Program-made: the position numbers and the translations under genes
Assembly (NCBI RefSeq): GCF_022581195.2
Contig: NC_061482.1
Span: 6,448,001-6,512,000 of the forward strand
Origin: Helicoverpa zea
Lineage: Eukaryota; Arthropoda; Insecta; Lepidoptera; Noctuidae
Direction: 5' to 3'
Length of the DNA stretch: 64,000 nucleotides
The notes under the pieces: generated by a model
What the model saw: the letters and a program-made list of their open reading frames with translations, nothing else
The model's database searches: none
What the model was told of the DNA's origin: nothing
Part shown: positions 1 to 11,856 of the stretch, piece by piece
Layout: every line of letters begins with the position of its first letter
Numbering within the stretch: the stretch's first letter is position 1

Positions 1-2228
1 AGGACAAAGTTGTTGGTATGGACTGACTCGGCCAGAGATTGTTTAGGAAGTTTATTTTAGTCCTTCCGGGCTCTGAAAAAAAAAAGAGAGGAAGTTTTTA
101 CCTAAGTTAAAGAAAAGTTGAATAATGGTTAGTGTTTGCTGGTTTTGCAATAATTGTAAGTTTGTCTGTAATATTTGCCGTATTTAATTGCGTCTTAAAT
201 TAGATCAGGCTCGTTTAAAAAAAATCGTCTCCGTAACGTTAATTCGCTTCATTGTATGATAACGTTCAATTTAAACTTTGGATGCGCAGTAACGGCCTTT
301 TAAGACAGAAATAAGGAATAGTTACCCCACGATCGCAGAGAAACCGCGGGGAGCGACAATTTCTTTTGTCAAGAGATACAGCTGACATAATGGCATTTTG
401 TTATTTCTTTTGTATGTACCAGGAACTGAGCACAATACAGCCGAGTTAGCGAAATTCACGGAACGTGATTTATTTTGTCAATTTAATTAATGACTGTCCA
501 ATGCTCATATATGGTGAGGAAACACGTGCAAATATGATGATTTCAAGATTTTGTCAGTTTGCATTTTGCGGCTATCAATAATTCAATCTTAATATAGTTT
601 GCTGTGTCATGTGTAAACGATTTTAAATTGCTTGTTAGACACAGCTTCGGTAAATAAAAACATATAACTGTGACTTGAAAATGAATAAAATGTTCAAATT
701 AAAATGTTTATTTGATAGAGATTCATTGTTTTTTATAAAGGTAAGATCTTAAAGTCTAGTTGTATTCTGTATTCATTTGCGGACACCGCAGCGTAACTAA
801 TAGCAGTTAAGATATTCAGAAAGCAGCTGTCGATCATGTATTATTCATTTGAAGCAAGATACATAGCACATCTATCAACAGTGTTGCCCTAATCTCGATA
901 CAACTTTTTATTTATGCAATCAAACGTTCTCTTTATAAACAGTCGAAGAAATTTTACATTAATTTGCAAGGAAATCGTTTAAATTATGTTACCTTTTTTA
1001 TTAGATTACAAAAAGTAATATTAAAATTAGGAAAAAGATTCGTTATATCTTTGTGCAGTTTGTAGAAATTGAGCAACATAATTTCAAAATTAAGGTAGTG
1101 TCGTTTATTGCTTTTCATCCCACCATCTCCGAGAGGGTTGTTTTGGTCTTCGATATCTGAGTGCAAAAGCCGTTTTTATCCTTTAGAGAACGGCAAACTG
1201 ATGTGAATTTAGAACATCGCGTGCATTACTCCATTTGTGACAAACGCAATAAAAATAATTAACTATTGCTTAAAATAATTAGTCTACGAAATCATGTTAG
1301 TGTTATTATGGTTTTTAGATCGATTTTCAAACTCATTTTATTTTTAAACTGAGTTTTTGAATAAATAAACTTAAAGTACTTAGTACTTAGTCTAGGTACT
1401 TCTGTTCAATTTGATACTCATATACACGCGCCATTTTCTTTTTTTGTATTTAGTAATTTCTTCGATAAGGTGGGATGAATAGTTAGGTATGTGTTGCACT
1501 TGAGTGCAAAGATTTTTCACCTTATGCTCTTTTTTTTCAAAGCAACTTTGCACTCTTTTATAACAAATAACCATTCATATTTAATTGTTTTCGAGGAGAG
1601 TTATGATTAGTGGCTTGCTTTATGTTTGTTGACTTTGGATTTTAAAAATTGCATATATCTCGAATATAAGAGCATACTACGTATGATAAGCAAAAATTTA
1701 TCGCGGATGTCCCACGTTTTAATATGATTGTCAATTTAAATCATATTCAGAGCTGGTTGACGGCGCGTGCAGTCGTGCATTCACACTTATATACGGTCCA
1801 TGTCTTGTCGCATGTTGTATCTAATTACATATATGTATGCAGTGGAAGTAGTTATCAGTAGCTATAGTTGAAAACCATTTCTTCATATTAGTATATACAG
1901 GCCAATGTGGATTGTTAACTGATGTCTCCATCGGCTAAGCTGTAGGTATGGTGAGTTAATCATACAAACGAATATGTGTTATGTAGTCCTAGGAAGCTGT
2001 CATGTTAAGTACAACAATAAAGTTGATGTATTTTTATCAACTTTCATAATCACTCCTGTGCCAGTACTAAGAACTAGGCTACTTCAGTTCCCAAGCTCAC
2101 TTTTTAAAATTCAAGGACCAACCAAGCTCTGCTGCACTTTTGTACCTCTCTATCACCTTTACTTGATAATATTACTATCCTATAAGTTTACCTACATTGA
2201 ATAATAAACCTATATTTTTCTATCACAG
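1..2228. other. AT-rich non-coding stretch upstream of the first visible ago exon
   Basis: No coding exon, RNA gene or recognisable transposon could be supported here. The sequence is AT-rich with only short chance reading frames. Because the exon starting near 2229 begins at a splice acceptor and in mid-protein, this stretch is most likely intron of archipelago, whose N-terminal exons must lie further upstream outside the window. Confidence 0.6.
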
Positions 2229-5200
2229 AGGAAGCGTCGCCATGAGCCGCCACCATCGCAGCCTAGCAAAAAGTTCTGTGGAGAAGGTTCGTCATCATCG
2301 TCGTTGGGATCTGACGGTTGGCGTTCGCCCACTCCTAGCTGCAGTCTGGCCAACACAAGCGCCATTCAAGGCCCACCCGAGATCAAACCATGGCTTAGCA
2401 GGTTAGTGAAACCTCATTTCAAACTTGAAAAGGTTTACTGAAGTCAGGCTAGTAAGATTAGCAATTCTTCACATCAAAAGAATGATGGCAGCCTAAAAAG
2501 GCCCAACGTTCATCACTTCCTAGTGTTTTGGCTGCAGAAGCAATGGATGAACTATTGCAATATTTATTTTATAATATAAAATTCTAGATACTAAATGACC
2601 TTTGTTCTCAAGGCCATGTAAAGGACATTGGCGTCTTGCCCTTTATGAAAGTGACTTGACAAAAAGTGGCCTGACATACTTTGTTTTGTCAATTTTTTAT
2701 TTGTTTTTGCCTGACAAAAATCGTACGGAAAATAACACTCAGTATGCTTTCCAGAATCATCATTTTACCAATTACCACTTGTTCAGCGCGTAGTAACAAA
2801 TACGTCAACATTATTGTTTTTTTGCAGTCCCACCTTGCACTACGAAATATATCTCTTCGTAAGCAAACTGTTTGATGATCTAGAGGAAATATAAGGTATC
2901 ATAAGCATAATGCTGACAATGCTGACGATCATTCAAAAAAGTATAACAGTTGACATTGTCACTGGGAGCAAAAATCGTTACATTATTTGTTAGTACCAGC
3001 AATATTCTTTAATAAGTCCGTGCATTTATATCACATGTGACAACGATGATACAACAATTTTTTTGAACTTCAATAATTTTACAACACACCCATTGAATTT
3101 GTACCCAGGTTCAACAACTGGTCCAATGTGGAGAAGATCCAGGCTATAGATGAGTTGATCAGCTGCTGCGACCCGAGTCAGGTGCGGCACATGATGAAGG
3201 CCATTGAGCCCTTGTTCCAACGCGACTTCATATCCTTGTTGCCGAAGGAGTTGGCGCTCACTGTGCTCGGCTATCTACAGCCTAAGGATCTGCTGAGGGC
3301 AGCCCAGACCTGTCGCTACTGGAAGTAAGTGTCATAGCACTATTGATCTCGTTAACTATACTCCATTGCAGTAGGTAATTGACTAACAATAATAATCAAT
3401 CTCGATATGACTTTTTATTAAAAAGCGCATGTTAAGCGTTTGTTTATTGGTTAGATAAAAAAGTCCTATCAGCAGTGTTTATCTTAAGTTGAGTACCTGA
3501 TATTGACGTCTTATATAGTATGTGTTAAACGCAAACTAAAGTTGCATATTCACGTCCATAGATTCCTTGCCGAGGACAACCTGCTGTGGAAGGAGCAATG
3601 TCGCCGCATCGGCATCACCACGCTGAAGAAGATGCCTCGTTCGTTCCCGCGCTGCGCCAGCCCTTGGAAGGCAGCCTACATGCGCCAGTACCTCATTGAA
3701 AACAACTGGCTGCACAAGCCCGTGGCTTCTCCCATTATCATGCGAGGCCATGATGACCACGTCATCACCTGCCTCCAGTTCTACGGCAACAGGATCCTTA
3801 GCGGCAGTGACGACACAACTCTCAAAGTGTGGTCGGCTGTCACCGGCAAGGTGAGCGGTGTAAAGTATTACATTTATTTGTATCAGTGCACATTATCATA
3901 CCAGTTATCGGAACAAAGTTATATTGATCAATTGTGTCGATTAATACAGTTTGAAGGCGATATCAATTGAGTTTTTTATTGTCAAGTTAAATATCAATTG
4001 TGAGAATGAAGTTCGGTAGGTAGGTATATACCGATCTTATTGTGAGATGTTTGGCATATTCAAATGCTGCTGATAACACAATATTAAATTTTGCAGTGCC
4101 TACGCACGTTGGTGGGTCATTCTGGCGGCGTGTGGTCGTCGCAGATGGTGAACAACTTGGTGATCAGTGGCTCCACTGACCGCACCCTTCGCGTGTGGAA
4201 TGCTAAGACTGGCCAGTGCCTGAAAGTCCTCGCTGGACACACTTCTACCGTGCGTTGTATGCACCTCCACCAAGACAGGTAAACTATACTCATGCGTACT
4301 TAAGAAAATGTCTGCTCCACAAACATCATCAAATGAGCGGGTAATTCCATTTTCAGTGTGCTAGCCTACAATGTTTCAATATGATAAATGTCGAACGTAT
4401 GCAGCTAGATTAATCAAACTCTTCGCTTTAAAACAGGAAATAGCTACTCTCAATCACAATATGATATCATCTGTTTATTACAAATCTGTTTAAAACAAAT
4501 GAAGAGTATCATGTTTCCAAATAAGCTGGCTAATCATTCTATGTCTAAATACAAATGTACGTAACAGCTAGGCTGCAGTGTTTATGTTATTGTTGCACTA
4601 TTATCAAATTACAAGACGAGGAAGGATACATATTGAGGCCTTTATTATTTCATCCCATTTCAAATGCTGTGCCGTTCCTTGCGCTGTGTTGAGATTTTAA
4701 TGCCACGTGTGCTTTGCGAAATAAACAGTTTATATTGTATTGCAAATATTTTTTTCAATATTTTATATAGCACTTTTTTAAGACAAGTAATTGATTCAAT
4801 ATAAGCTTCACGCAGCAAAATATGTGTTAAGACAAGATACCTAACTGCCTACATCCACAGAGTAGTAAATTACGACGAAATAACTTCAGCTTGCGATAGA
4901 ATAAACAAAATTGTAAACAACGTCATAAATTATCGAGATCGTTGTAATTTGTAATTCATTTCAATAATATAGATAAATATTGTTTATCATAATATCGCAA
5001 CAAGCGAGCGTTTATCTATTTCTACTGCGAACAATAACAAATACGGTGAAGCGAAATCGTACTATAAATAGTATTTAAGTTGGCTTAGACAAAAATGGTT
5101 TATTAATGGTTATTCTAATAAAAGTAGGATATGAAATGTCTGAATTTCTCAAATAATCACTTTTAATTTTGACAAGTAGGTCTTTACTTGTCAAAATTAT

Positions 5201-7046
5201 CATGTATTCTCTATCTAAGATACAAAAAATTCTAAAAAAAAAATATCTGATTATGATGAATCTGGGTCAAATTTTAGCATGTGCGCCTTCAGTGGACTGG
5301 CTTCAAAATTGCTGGCTTGGCAACAAATGCTGAATAAATAAAAAAAACATTAATTAATTAAGCCTATGCGATTATAAGTTACTGCTCTGCTAATATTACC
5401 TGTATGGATTTTTTGCCGATATTGTGCATATGTATAGAAGAAACAGAAACTACTAGAAATCTTGAATTTATTATCGCAATGAACGCTTTTAAAAGTAGAA
5501 GTAAATAAATCAAAATTTCCTCCATTTTGCAGGGTTGTGTCTGGGTCCCGTGACGCCACTCTCCGGGTGTGGTCGATCCCCGACGGCCGTTGTCTTCGCG
5601 TGCTCATCGGCCACTTGGCAGCCGTGCGATGCGTGCAGTACGACGGCAAGCTGGTCGTGTCCGGCGCATACGACTACTTCGTCAAGGTGTGGAACCCTGA
5701 GACTGGGGACTGTCTGCACACCCTCGCTGGACATACCAACCGGGTGTACAGTCTACAGGTGATTGATCATTTATTTACGTCAGCGTCTAGAGAAAGTACT
5801 TCCGTTGCCAATAAAATATAGCTAATGACACTGATAAAATAATGACATAGCTCTGATACTAGAATTTTCAAAGTAATGCAAACAGACTCACAAACCTTAT
5901 TTGCTACAGTATCATATTTATTTTGGTAGCGAGAAGTCTGTGCTAGGAGTGATTCGATAGTGTACGGTAAAGCCATTGAATAAATAATACATACAATTTT
6001 AATTTTGATGTATTGAAATTGCAGTTCGACGGGATTCACGTGGTGAGCGGCTCTTTGGACACTTCTATTCGCGTTTGGGATGTGGAGTCGGGCCAACTGA
6101 AGCACACGTTGACTGGTCACCAGTCTCTCACCTCGGGCATGGAGTTGCATTCCAATATACTTGTGTCTGGTAATGCTGATTCCACTGTCAAGGTCTGGGA
6201 CATCACCACTGGCCATTGTCTGCATACTCTTTCTGGTGAGTTATATTTTCTATCCTATTTTTATGTTTTAGATAGTATAGTGCATGCACATTCAATTGAA
6301 GGTTAGGCAGTAGTGGTGGCCACTAGAGACTTTTATTCCCTGGGTCAGGGTTCGATTTCCTGGTAGAGCGGCAATTGCGTTGTGGGCTTAAAGTAATCTT
6401 TATAGCGCAGCTCTGGGTCTAGTTGGTGGTGATACACCTGTGCTAAAGAGAGCACGTAAATATCGGCCCTGCGCTTGTTCCCTCTCCTTTCGCATCAGGC
6501 TATGAGTGTGAAGGAATAATATAGTCATGCAAAGCTGATCACCTCAGAGAGAATTACAACTGTGGCTTTTGGATTTGAAGACGATTTTGGTTTTATGAAA
6601 AGTATTTCTAAACTTTCTCGATAATTCTCAAGACACAGGCTGTAGCCTAGTTTGAGGGTCATTGCCAAACAATTATTGTAAATTTTTTGATGAATAAATA
6701 ATTTTTGAATTTTTGAATTGTGGAGAACTACAAAGTAAATACAAAATTTATTTACAAAGGACCCAACAAGCACCAGTCTGCCGTAACCTGTCTACAGTCG
6801 AGCAACCGGTTCGTGATCACTTCGTCCGACGACGGCACGGTGAAGCTGTGGGACGTTCACACGGGCGAGTTTATTCGCAACCTCGTGGAGCTGGGCTCGG
6901 GTGGCTCGGGAGGCGTCGTGTGGCGCATTCGCGCCTCCGCCACCAAGCTTATCTGCGCAGTGGGATCGCGCAACGGGACCGAAGAGACCAAACTCTTAGT
7001 TCTCGATTTTGACGTCCCCGGCGCTTGTCGCAAGTGCGATGAATAG
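2229..7046 (+). CDS. ago: archipelago / FBXW7 F-box-WD40 protein, C-terminal seven exons
   Basis: Substrate receptor of an SCF (Skp1-Cullin1-F-box) ubiquitin ligase; in flies and mammals it targets phosphorylated Cyclin E, Myc and Notch for degradation. Exons by splice signals and phase: 2229-2401, 3109-3324, 3562-3850, 4097-4278, 5533-5758, 6025-6235, 6760-7046, giving 527 residues to a TAG stop. Visible parts: a Ser/Pro-rich linker (exon 1), the dimerisation helix and F-box (exon 2, FISLLPKELAL then LLRAAQTCRYW), and a WD40 propeller from about residue 190 to the end with repeated SGS-D--L-VW blocks. The phosphodegron-binding arginines known in FBXW7 are kept in TSTVRC, SGSRDATLR and AAVRC. 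The C-terminal GGSGGVVWRIRAS and NGTEETKLLVLDFD blocks are also family hallmarks. The protein N-terminus is outside the window. In the first exon the true frame reads RKRRHEPPP, not the frame holding an internal ATG. Identity is very secure; exon 1 acceptor position is the least certain. Confidence 0.95.
2402..3108 (+). other. ago intron (no other feature seen)
   Basis: Starts with a GTTAGT donor and ends at a CCCAG acceptor. AT-rich, with no support for coding or repeats beyond short homopolymer runs. Confidence 0.7.
4279..5532 (+). other. ago intron with a small hairpin
   Basis: A 1.25-kb AT-rich intron between WD40 exons. The only structure seen is a short inverted repeat around 5170-5204 (TTTTGACAAGTA with its complement after a short loop). 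No coding potential supported. Confidence 0.7.
6312..6525 (+). mobile_element. Degenerate tRNA-derived SINE in ago intron 6
   Basis: A polymerase III B-box-like block (GGGTTCGATTTCC near 6350) is followed by GGCAATTGCGTTGTGGGC and a tail including GAGCACGTAAATATCGGCCCTGCGC and CTATGAGTGTGAAGGAATA. These blocks match the organisation of the better preserved SINE at 37011-37368. The copy is diverged and has no clear target duplication. Same sense strand as ago. Confidence 0.6.
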
Positions 7047-8640
7047 CAACGACTGAACCGACGCCTCTTGCGTCGCTACGCAAACCTCTACGCGCCCTGG
7101 CAGTGTTAACGTGCCTGCATTTGTGTCTGTGTCGGTCTACATAGTTGTTATTTATGTCTTCACCTACCTTTGGTTCAAATATTTTCAGGTGATGATGTGA
7201 GGATGAATGTCTGTATAAGGTTCGATTCTATCATTACAGCTAAACATACATTTCCATTATAGCAATGACGGGAACTAATACGTATATATTTTACACATTA
7301 CTTAAGACAAAACTGTCTTTTAGAAATTGCTAATTGGAAACAGCTATACCATAATAACCCATCAAGGAATGTATTTATGCAGCATGTCTTCAGATCATAT
7401 CGTCAATAGTTATCCATCCGAGTAAATTAACTAAATACATAATTCGCCACAGCATTGACTCCTATTTTGACTTCACACGACGTCGACACACGTCACTTGC
7501 CATTAAACGTCTGTGAATGTCAAATAACGGAGATTAAATCGGTACTTTGATGAGTAATACTTCTTAGAATCTTGTGCAGACCACCAGTACTCGATTCATT
7601 GCGAAAGATTTTGCATATCATAATATAATGTAACGGCTTTTTAAATGAAGCTGTGGCGAATTAAGTGTTAGACCGACCAGCACGAAGCAACGGCGACAGA
7701 GGCGAGGTTCAGTCGGTTTATTTTCGAGCATCGATGTGTTCGGAAATCTGCGTCAATAATTTTGCACGAGGTATTGCGGAAGTGTGAATGTACACCGTTG
7801 ATGTGGCAAGGGAATAAGTTGTACCCACCGGACTGTTACATGTGCAACGTGCAAATGGACATAAATTTCTTACTATAGTCTTGCGTAACTCAAGTATCCA
7901 CGATGTACTCAATAATAATCAATTCAATACCATTACTATAGTTGTAGTTGTTAAAATGTTCAGTAGATAAAAATGGTGGCTAAACAACCATGTTGCATTG
8001 CCAAATTCCTTTATTTTTTACTCTGTGTTCCAAAGAGATGAAAATCGGAATTATGTTAAGTTTTTATTTTTTTTATTTTTAAGATGCTTCTCCGTGATGG
8101 CCCTTTTTACAACTCGGCACAGTATATATAAAAATGTTGTATCTCTACACTTAATGCGTCGTTCCGGTTAAACACAACAATGATTATGACTTAGAATTAA
8201 CCTCGTTGTAAAAAAACAGATTTTACCACACATGACTATAATAATTTGATTTTGGTGACTTGATTTTATTCTAATGCAAATAATTGTATGCATAATTATT
8301 TATAATAATTACATTTGTATGATTTGATAATTATTATCGTTCATTTCAATTTTCATAATTATTTAATTATTATTCAATGTTCCATTTTCGTAATTATTTA
8401 ATTATTGATTGAGTGATTATTTATTATTCAATTTTATTTCCCTGACAATGTAAATTTTTGTGTCGTACTCAAAAACGTGTTATTTGTTTATTTGAACGTT
8501 ATTAATTATTTTTATTTTACTGTGTCGTCCCTTATTATCTCAGTTTAATGGCCAGCAGTTTTATCGCTTAACTCTTTAATAGTCACTTAAGATAATGTAT
8601 GTCTAATATTTTAAACATTAATAAACATTTCAGACTTGTA
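7047..8640 (+). other. Probable ago 3' UTR
   Basis: Directly follows the ago stop codon. AT-rich, no open frame of interest. An AATAAA hexamer at 8620-8625 is a plausible polyadenylation signal; further AATAAA-like hexamers downstream (for instance near 9817) would allow longer forms. The end of the UTR cannot be fixed from sequence alone. Confidence 0.5.
8620..8625 (+). terminator. Candidate polyadenylation signal for ago
   Basis: AATAAA about 1.57 kb after the ago stop codon. Chance matches are frequent in such AT-rich DNA, so this is only a candidate. Confidence 0.35.
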
Positions 8641-9870
8641 ATGATACCGAATTAAGATTTAAATTAATTAATTCTCAATGGTGTTAGTATGCGCGTATGC
8701 AATTGATCTTTAACGTGATATTGCGGGTGGCTATAATACACTCGTTGTACATGTATTTATTTGTTGTGTATATATACAAATAATAATGTGGTCATTGAAG
8801 GTCGCGTTTATATGTAGCCGCTGCTCTTCATAAATGGCTGTAATATTAAATAATTAAACGAAGACTGAAGCATAGTTATAGTGTAATATTTAAAGTATTA
8901 AATTGTAGTTACTCCTGTACTACCGACCATCACACTCAGCTGTATGTCTTTGTTGTCTATAATTTCTCCCCTTTTGTAAAACATTAGTTTTTTTTTGTTA
9001 TTAGCTTTTAAGAACAGACGCGGACCCTGTCGTCACATTAATGGAAATGAAAATTTAATAAGTTACGGCTTACTGTAGTAGTATTACTTATTCTTTTTAG
9101 TTAGAAATGTAATTATTACCTTAAGTAATTTTTAAAACCAAAATGTTTCCATAGCTGGGGTTAGAAATTAATTTATTTAATGTAACTCTGTAGCAGTCGC
9201 GTACATTACATTGTAATCCAGGGGTTTGACACGTTGCCTGATACTCTCGATATGATCATTCAGTGCTGAATACGCTTGTTCATTTCTCACACATTGCTCA
9301 ACTTTACTATATAGTTATATTTCTAGCCCCGAAGTACCTACGGCATTTTCTTTCGAATCTATTTAATTTATAATGATCTTCATCAACGAATACTGTCAAA
9401 TTGAATACGAGCGAGTGTACGCCGTGTAATCAAATGTATATTTCTGAAAAATTGGGGTGATGAGATTAAATGGGGCAGTTTTGATCACAAACAGTTTTTT
9501 ATTGTAGCGATCGCACGTGACAGACGATTCGCAACGGCAATTGTATATTTAATTCATTATTTTGTATAATATAATCATGTAAAATAGGTTTTTAAAACAT
9601 CCTCGATAACAACATTGCCCTGCAGAATGGGTCGATCGTAACTTGAATTAGTTTGGGTGCGGGTCGGCTATGCGTGTGTTCCCTGAATCACCCGTTCGAA
9701 CAAATGACTGCACAACTTTATGTTTTAATGGTGGTATTAGACGGCACGATGTTTGGTTGTTATTATTTTCATTATAATTCTTCAATTCCTTTTGCTTTTA
9801 TGTATCATTATGGATTAATAAATACAATTGTTTTCAAGTTTTATTTTGTTTTAGTTTTTTTATGAGTCAA

Positions 9871-9968
9871 AAAAAAATAAAACCGACTCCCAAAAACTAT
9901 TCTTAGGTGCACCGACTTCTAGGCCGATGCACCTAAGAATAGTTTTTGGGAGTCGGTTTTATTTTTTT
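9871..9968. repeat. Perfect 40-bp inverted repeat (hairpin)
   Basis: Arms 9871-9910 and 9929-9968 are exact reverse complements with an 18-bp loop. The arms carry AAAACCGACTCCCAAAAACT, resembling a short motif that ends many copies of a moth repeat. It looks like two inverted repeat ends meeting, or a very small foldback element. Confidence 0.85.
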
Positions 9969-10029
9969 GTAAAAAGTTTTTTATTTTTGGCTTTTCAGTG
10001 ACAAGTATAGTTGTCACTATCTTGAAAGT

Positions 10030-10280
10030 TCTTATCAATACGAATAATATAAGCCCAAACCAAACACAAGGTAGTTTACATATTTAGTTGACGAGTTCCC
10101 TCGACCTTCTCTGGTCTCCATCATCAGGTCAGCTCCAAACCTTCACTGTTACAAAGGTCTCGTCAATACAAAGAATATAAGCCCAAACACGAGGTAGTTT
10201 ACATATTCAGTTGTCGAGTTCCCTCGACCTTCTCTCGTTTCCATCATCAGGTCAGCTCCAAACCTTCACTGTTGCATAGT
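10030..10280. repeat. Two-unit tandem repeat of about 122 bp
   Basis: The blocks AATATAAGCCCAAAC, GGTAGTTTACATATT, GAGTTCCCTCGACCTTCTCT and CATCATCAGGTCAGCTCCAA occur twice in the same order and orientation (about 10045-10155 and 10160-10275) with few differences. Confidence 0.8.
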
Positions 10281-11856
10281 GTTATCAGACGTACACCTCA
10301 TTGTCAAGTTTTTAACCTATGCATGCCTACAATTTTCGAAAGTTGCTCTCGATTTCTCAGGGTTTCCATCATCAGATCCTGACCTGATGATTATGGGACT
10401 AAATGACAAGCATACCCTTTCAAATAAAAAAAGAATTTTTGAAATCGGTCCAGGCGTCTTTGAGAAATCGAGTAACAAACATAAAAAAAAATACAGCCGA
10501 ATTGAGAACCTCCTCCTTTTTTTGAAGTCGGTTGAATAGCCCAATTTAGTTTATTTCTGGGAATTCGGAGAATTCTTTCCCTTACCTGGATACAATAGTC
10601 ACTTGGGGATAGTGCAGTTTCCCAACAGGGAAAGAATTCCTTGCACTTAAAAGTGTAATAAATGAATGCAAGTCAAAATACTAAAAATAAATAATATGGA
10701 CATTTTATTAACACTTCACTATAAATTATTTTAACTTGAAGTTCAATTACTACTCTCTCATGGACGGCTATTATTGATGGGTGATCGAGTCCTCTTCCAG
10801 TCTGACGTGAACGACTCCACGAAGGAAAGAATGATGAGCGGAGATGCCGTAAAGCAGGTACGCACCTTCAAGTGAAATCTCCCAAGTAGCGTCGTCAAAA
10901 TGCGATCAGTCGGGGAACGAGAAACCTTGCTGCCTAGGCCCTCATACGCGTTCCTTGCAACCTGCCCAGTTTTTGTCTTTTAATAACCAATCAATCAAGA
11001 AAATTTTTGAGAGGTCTCGAGGGACCCAAGCATCTATTTAGTTTACTCGCAAATGAATTTGTGGGTACCAGTTATTATTAGAACATCCTTGGCAATCCTT
11101 GTGTGCAGTCAGAAGTAAAAAAGATTAACAGTCAGTCTTGCGAAGGCACATATTCTTAAGGTGGCTCGTGCCAATGATTCATCCATACAAAAAGAGGATA
11201 AGAATTATAGCAGTACTACTATGTAGATATTTTGTAATCAAACTAGGTACCAAGTTTTTGGCCATAGTTATCGTGTATCTCATCCCAACGACGGGTGCCA
11301 GCTTTCATCTCTTCGTCACTGGCGCTACCTCTTTTCCACAGTTTGCTGATTAAATGGCAAGCATTTAAGGTCAAGGCACAATGTCAAGGCACAAGGCACA
11401 ATGGGTAAGGCACAATGTACGATCTAGCTAGTACATTGTGTCGCGTCGCCCTCCCGTCCCGCCGCGCCGCGCCCGCTGTGTGCAGAGACCTTTAAGCGTG
11501 AGCACGCATAGAAAGGGCTCTTAAGGAGGGATTTCGCTTTGTCCAGATAACTGGGTTGAAGTGACCTCGTCCGATGCGATAGACAGTCGCTCGACATAGG
11601 TGGGAAAAGGCTAGGTAAATGACTATGATTTTAAGTAGTTTCCTCATTACAAATAATAGATATTAAAAAATATACAGTATAAATTTTAAAAAGATTATTG
11701 TCTGTATGCTAATCTGCAGGCATGTCTTCTTTGACGCTGTCATAAAAATTACATTTATATTTTTGATTGAATATTTAAAAAACGGCTTGAAGCCGTGGTG
11801 TAAACCGACAAATTACGTGTAATCAGTAAACTAGTGCACGCTAACACGCTGCGGAC

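Larger units (their letters stand above)
8641..11856. other. Spacer between ago and transporter copy A, with repeat debris
   Basis: No gene could be supported. It contains a perfect 40-bp inverted repeat (9871-9968), a two-unit tandem repeat of about 122 bp (10030-10280), a repeat-like block at 10360-10540 whose reading frames look repeat-derived, a small inverted repeat GAATTCTTTCCC/GGGAAAGAATTC (10570-10650), and short GGCACAATG iterations near 11380-11420. Confidence 0.55.

Noticed and set aside
2241..2406. ATG-initiated frame in the first ago exon
   Set aside because: It runs past the splice donor and does not join in phase to the F-box exon; the frame reading RKRRHEPPP to KPWLSR joins cleanly.
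10279..10539. 86-residue frame in the ago/transporter spacer
   Set aside because: Composed of repeat phrases and present in open form on both strands; no protein family features.
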